Positions 1-6,000 of a stretch of DNA of 8,634 nt are shown here, in pieces. The position numbers were made by a program, and so were the translations under genes. Below the pieces are notes generated by a model. The model did no database searches. It worked only from the letters and a program-made list of their open reading frames with translations, and was not told where the DNA came from. The DNA is from an uncultured Eggerthellaceae bacterium (lineage in GTDB: Bacteria > Actinomycetota > Coriobacteriia > Coriobacteriales > Eggerthellaceae): contig CAJUPL010000055.1 of NCBI GenBank assembly GCA_910588435.1, positions 1 to 8,634 on the forward strand, in the 5' to 3' direction. The first letter of the stretch is position 1; every line of letters starts with the position of its first letter.

Positions 1-3000
1 TCATCGGTGACTTCGGATCAGCCTTTGGCCGCACCGTCGCCTATGGCTTCATTGGAGCTCCTTCGCAAGCATCCGGCGAATCTGTCGCTTGGAGGCTCAT
101 GGTGAAGGACGAGGTAGGCACGCTCTGCATCGCCCCGAACGCGAAGAGGAACTACAGCGCGAGCACTCCCGGCACCATGCGCGATTTCACTGACACGAAC
201 ACAGCTCCATGGACTGGCGTTGGAATGGCTGGCGGAGATGGCGACGGCTATTCCAAGAGCTTCACGAACGTCAAGGTCTGGCCAGGCGTGACTGCAGGCG
301 CAAGCTTGCAGGCCATGTTCAAGGGCTGCTCGAATCTTGCAAACGCCGACCTGACGAATCTCACCGTAGGCAACAGCACGACCAATCTGTATCAGATGTT
401 CATGAATACGAACGTCACCTCGTTCCGAACAGGGATCGCAGCAACAGCAGCTACAGCTTCCTCTGTCGCAGAAGGCGTGCGCGTAGGAACCGGATTCACC
501 GCTAACGGATCAGCGGTGAATGCAAGCTTCATGTTCCTAGGCTGCAACAAGATGACTGATGTCAGCATGAGCGCATGCTTCAACGGCGATAACGTGAATC
601 TGAACAACGCATTCGCTGGTTTGTCGCTCCTGAAGAGCGTGACACTGAACAATGTTGGCAATGGTGCTGCTGCAAACATGCAGCAGATGTTCGCTGCATC
701 AACCCAAAATGCATCTAGCGTAACGAGCGCTGGCGCTACGGTCACACTGACCAATGTTGGCACTGGCGCAGGCGTCAATCTTGATGTCACAGGCGAAAAG
801 CTCGTTGACATGACATCCATGTTCAACAGTGCCAATGGTGTGCGCAGGGTCACTTTGACGGATGTGGGCACGAAAGAGAAGACGGTGCTCAGAGAGCTGT
901 TCGCCAACTCGCAGAGCATAACCAATGTGACTGCCACGCGTGTAGCGACCGGCGCACGCGCTAATGCCATCTATCTGTTCCATAGGACGGGAACTGGCGG
1001 AAACATCCCTGCGAACACGACCAGCTCTTATGTGTTTGATAACGTCTGCAGCAATGGAGCGAATTTCTCGCACATATTGAGCTACTCGATCACGGCTGCC
1101 AACATCACAACATCAAAAGTTGAATGGAAGAACTCGCTTACGTCAACTGGTTGCCTCAATAGCGACAACATGATGTATAGGTGCGGTGCAGAGACGATAG
1201 ATGTGCGCGGAATGCCGAACTGGCTGAACGGCACCAACAACGTCACGAGCAATGGCGCACAATTCCAAGAGCTTTCGAAGATACGCTATGTTTGCAATGG
1301 GCTGCCTACTGATTCAGTGAACAATGCTGAATCCCTGTATGCAGGCGCATCATATACGACAGGGTATCTAGCACTTCCAAATGACGCTACGCTCTATCCT
1401 CTTCGCTGGCATACGAACTATATGCTTGCTGGTTGCCCGAACCTAGAGATCGTCTATATGACGAACTTCTCTGGTTACACCATGACAGGGTTCGTGATGA
1501 ATTGCTCTAAGCTCAAGCGCTTCAAGATGACCGGTCAAGGCATCTATACGGTAGGCAATACCCACGCAAGCGATATATTCGCGAACGACACAGTGCTGGA
1601 GCGCGTCGAGATCACGAGCACGAGGGCATACAGCCCGTACACCTTTGCTCATATCTTCTACAACTGCTCCAATCTCTCCTATGTGGACCTCACTGGTATG
1701 AGCACAGGCACTCTGCATGTCGCCTTGCAGGGCAGGATGTCCGACCTCTTCGACGGAGCCACCAAGATCGTAAAGATGGGTGGCACCGGATCTGAGACAA
1801 CCTCTACGCCTGCTACCGTGAAGATCGGAACGGGCTGGAATCGTGTTTGGAATGGCTTGTTCTGGTACCAGACCCCAGCAACCGATGCTCAATGGAATAC
1901 CGAATGGGGAACTACCGCTCCAAAGTGGATGATGTATGCCAACACCAATGTGGAGGTGAACGTAGGACCCACCTCTGCCTCGAATCTCATACGCAATCTA
2001 GAGATAACCGTCAATGGTGTGAGCTATAAGTACGAAGGTTCCACGAACGCGAACTTCAAGTACACAGGAACCGCTGCCCAAAAGCAGATCTGGATCAATC
2101 AAGGTTACTTTGGAGGCTTAGCGAAGACAGCTAACATCGGATACGCCAACTCTACGACGCCCACCAATGCAGTTACCTATACCATGTCCAACAACAACAA
2201 GGACATGGTCATCAAGGCCAATTCCGCCAACGCACAGATGATGGCCTTTGGCACTAGCAACAGCAATGGCGTGATGGTTGCTCCTTGGTACAACTCTGCC
2301 ACCTTGGAGACGGTGACCTTCCAAGGCTATAGCGGAACCAAGGTCAAGGCCAGGCAGCTCACCGCCATGTTCATGGGCTGCACGAAGCTCAAGAGCGTGA
2401 ATTTCACCAATCTAGACACATCAACAGTGACTGATATGACATCGATGTTCGAGAGTTGTACATCGCTGACCTCCGTCAACTTCAACGTGCTAGATACGTC
2501 CAAAGTCACCACCATGAGCAGGACATTCAACGGGTGCAGCTCTCTACCCAGCCTAGACCTGTCCAGCAATAACCTCACTTCGCTGACGTCGCTCCATCAA
2601 GCGTTCTATAACTGCCGCTCGCTCAAAGGCAAGTTCGCGATGGACAACACAGGCGAAGCGGTAAAGTTCCCCGCTAGGGGCTCTGACGGATGGGCTCTCT
2701 CTAAGCTTCAGAACCTCAGGATGGCAACATTCGGATGTGCAGGGATCACATCCCTTGAGCTAAAGAAGTTCGGTACACAATCAACCTATATAGAGATGGG
2801 CGAGCTAGCCTTCAGTACATCGATCAAGACCATTGTCATGGAAGACTTCGCGCATGCTGGATTCCGCTCATATAACCTATGCGTGAATCAGAACATCATC
2901 GAAACAGCGTCGTTCACGAATGTAGGCGGAGTCCTTGATTCGCAGGGTAAGGCACCTACTCGAAGCTATGAGGATGACCTTGCGTATTCCTTCAACAATT

Positions 3001-6000
3001 GCCCGAACCTGAAGAGCGTGACCATTACCAATAGCTTCAACAACGCTGGTAGAGAGTCGACAATCTATGGCGATCACCACATGAGAGGCTTCATTTGCGG
3101 AAGTTCATCGCCCGAGACGGTAACGATCAAAGACTCTTTCAATGGCGACAACAAATTCGTCTTGAGCGTATTCAGTGGTTACACCACGAACAGAGCCAAT
3201 ACCTCTGTCACGCTGCAGAACTGCTTCAACGGTGCTCAGACGGGAACATACTCACGCTACCGTTGGATCCAGCTTTTCAACAACAACCCTTACCTCAGGA
3301 ACGTGACCATGACCGATTGCCTGAAGGCGGACGGTCTGGAGCTCATCGACCTGTTCATGAATTGCCCGCGTCTTGAGAATGTGAATCTGACGCGCGTTGC
3401 AACTGGAAAGGGAACGTCTGTTGCGCGCATGTTCAATAATGTTGGCAATTCCATTGAGTCAGGCAAGACCTGCACCTGGAGCTTGACGGATGTTGCGAAC
3501 AACTATGCGAACACGCGCGCGATGTTCACCAACTCCCTTGGCTCAACGGGGATCTCTGCGTCTTCATCGCTCACCTGGGCCAATTCTGGGACACGTGGCA
3601 AGACTGTCACGATGGGTGCGATGTTCTCCAATGGAACCTATACACCAACCTCTACCGAATACAGGTTCGAGAATGCCACATACGTCTATAGCTATGACTA
3701 CTCCCTAGGAACGTATGAAGGCGGAACTCCCAGCTATTACTATCCGTCTGCAGCTGCAGCCAACAAGATGATGATGCCCAAGATCGACCTGAGAGGCATG
3801 CCAGCAATGGCAACCTCCGCAGAAGCGAGCGCTGCAGGGATGACGCCCTCTTTAGGAGCAGACCTCTCAGCCTTCCGCATGTTCAACAACTGCGATGCTA
3901 TAACGACTGTGGGCACCACGACTGACTGCAGCCTGGTCTTGCCTGCGGATCTGGTGAACTCCAACATGACGCAGTTCGAGTGCATGTTCGCGGATTGCGA
4001 TCGCCTGAAAGAGGTCAAGCTCACGGACTTCGCAGGTGCATTCTACTCTCACTACCAGGAGATGTTCCGCGGTTGCACGGCTCTTGAGAAGTTCACGTGG
4101 TCAGCCACGAAGCAAGGTGCGGATGCGGCCACCTTCAACATCATGTTCATGGGCTGCACTGCTCTCAAGGAGGTCAGGTTCGACTCAGCTGCATACCCGG
4201 TCACCCCGTCGAACATGATCGAGATGTTCAATGGCTGCAAGGCCTTGAAGCTGTTAGATACAACGGGCCTTTCTACTGCATCGCTTGCAATGGAGAACCT
4301 AGACGCTGCTGCTGGCCTTGGCGCTACGCAGATGGGCAATATGTTTGTTGCATGCGATGGCCTGTTCAGCACGACGGATCGCGCACAGATCATCTTGGGC
4401 AAAGAGTTCAAACAGGTCCAGAACGGCTTCATATGGTATCGCGGAGGAGAGAACGCTACTCCGGTATACACCATTCAAGCTGACATCATCGTCAACGGCT
4501 TGGTTGGACCCACCTCTGCAGCTGAGCTCATGCGCCGTCCGCAACTTGAGGGTCATGAGTATTCCGGCATGGTCTACCTGAACAACATGCCAACCAATGC
4601 TGATGGCTCGCTCACAGATGCTTCCCGTGCTATCTGGAGTGCTTGGGATGCACGCGAATATGTGAACCTCACTGTCAACGGCAAGAAGAACGACCTGAGC
4701 ATATACGGCAACGTGTCCGCTACTGGCAACGTAGGCAAGGATGACGGGACTGCTACCTGGAATGGCACGTCCGTCAAGTGGGCGCTCTGCACGAATGACG
4801 ATACGCAGCTTACTACGCTTGCTGTCTATGCCGCGGACAACGTCTCTGGCATCATGCGCAAGTTCAACCGCGTGGACTCAACTCGTGCACCGTGGAACGG
4901 AAGCTCCGTTCACGGCACCGAGATAGACCAGGTAGTCTTCGTAGGTCGCGTCACCGCAGAGGGTTCTCTTGCAGGCATGTTCGAAGGTTGTACGAATCTG
5001 ACCTCTGCTGACCTGCGAGGCCTCACGATCACAGACGCAACGACTGATATGAGCTACATCTTCTCCGGTTGCTCTTCCTTGAAGACGATCCGCAATAACG
5101 CAACAGGTGATTACGAAGCATCAACGGAGATGGCCGAAGGCGCCATCATCCCGACCTCGCTGCAGCCGACGGACGCGCGCTACGCGTTCCAGAACTGCAC
5201 AGGCGTCACTTCCCTCACGCTATCTGGATTCGCTACCCGGCCGGCAGCGGATCTCAGGTACATGCTGGCAGGGGCTGGCGCGGCGAATTCCTCCTTGGAA
5301 TTGACCAATGTCGCTGCCAACGCCCCTGCTGCTGAGCTCTCTCACATGGCAGACGGTGCAAAGTTCAAGACCGTGAAGGCCGAGCTCGTGGGCAACGGTT
5401 CCGCCTCCGATATGTCCTACGCGTTCGCGAACATGAGGTCCTTGACCGACATCACTATTAATAATGTAGGCAATGTCGGTGCCACTGATGCGTCCTACAT
5501 GCTGATGGGCTGCACGAACCTGCCAGCTGTCCAGATCACCAACTCCTTCAACGGCGCGTCTGCTGACGCAACCCGCATGCTGGCAGGTAACGCCGCGCTT
5601 GAGCGCGTCACCATGACAGATGTCCTCAAGGGCACAGGTGCTGTGGCCGTGTCCTTGGCAGAAGGCGCCACCGGCCTCGGCACCGTTCGCATGATGGACG
5701 TCGCAACAGGCGCCAACGCGGATGCGTCGCGCGCATTCGCGGGCTGCACCGGCCTCACGGACGTCAACCTCACGCGCGTGGCCGCAGGCCAGCGCGCCGT
5801 GGCACGTGAGATGTTCGCGGGGGCATCCGTGTTCGGAGAGACGGGGATATCCGTCCAGGGCATTTCCGATGCGGATGTTGCGCCTGCGGCGCAAGCGTCC
5901 ATAAGATCGATGGACGCCTACACGTTGGATGATGCCTCCACCCAACCTGATGTCATCCTGAGCGAAGCGTCGCAAGACGCGAAGTCGAAGGATCCCATGT

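Noticed and set aside
392..970. A 192-codon open frame on the minus strand with hydrophobic stretches
   Set aside because: It is antisense to array 1. Its Val/Leu/Thr-rich repeats are the reverse complement of the Asn/Thr/Val LRR codons, so the apparent membrane-like character is a by-product.
4167..4174. A perfect Shine-Dalgarno-like AAGGAGGT
   Set aside because: It encodes K-E-V within an LRR unit in frame, and no start codon follows at suitable spacing; no gene begins there.
5220..5975. A 251-codon open frame on the minus strand
   Set aside because: It lies wholly antisense to the LRR frame, and its translation is a His/Arg/Gly/Cys-rich sequence without any recognisable motif. GC-rich, Ala- and Gly-rich coding sequence commonly creates such shadows.
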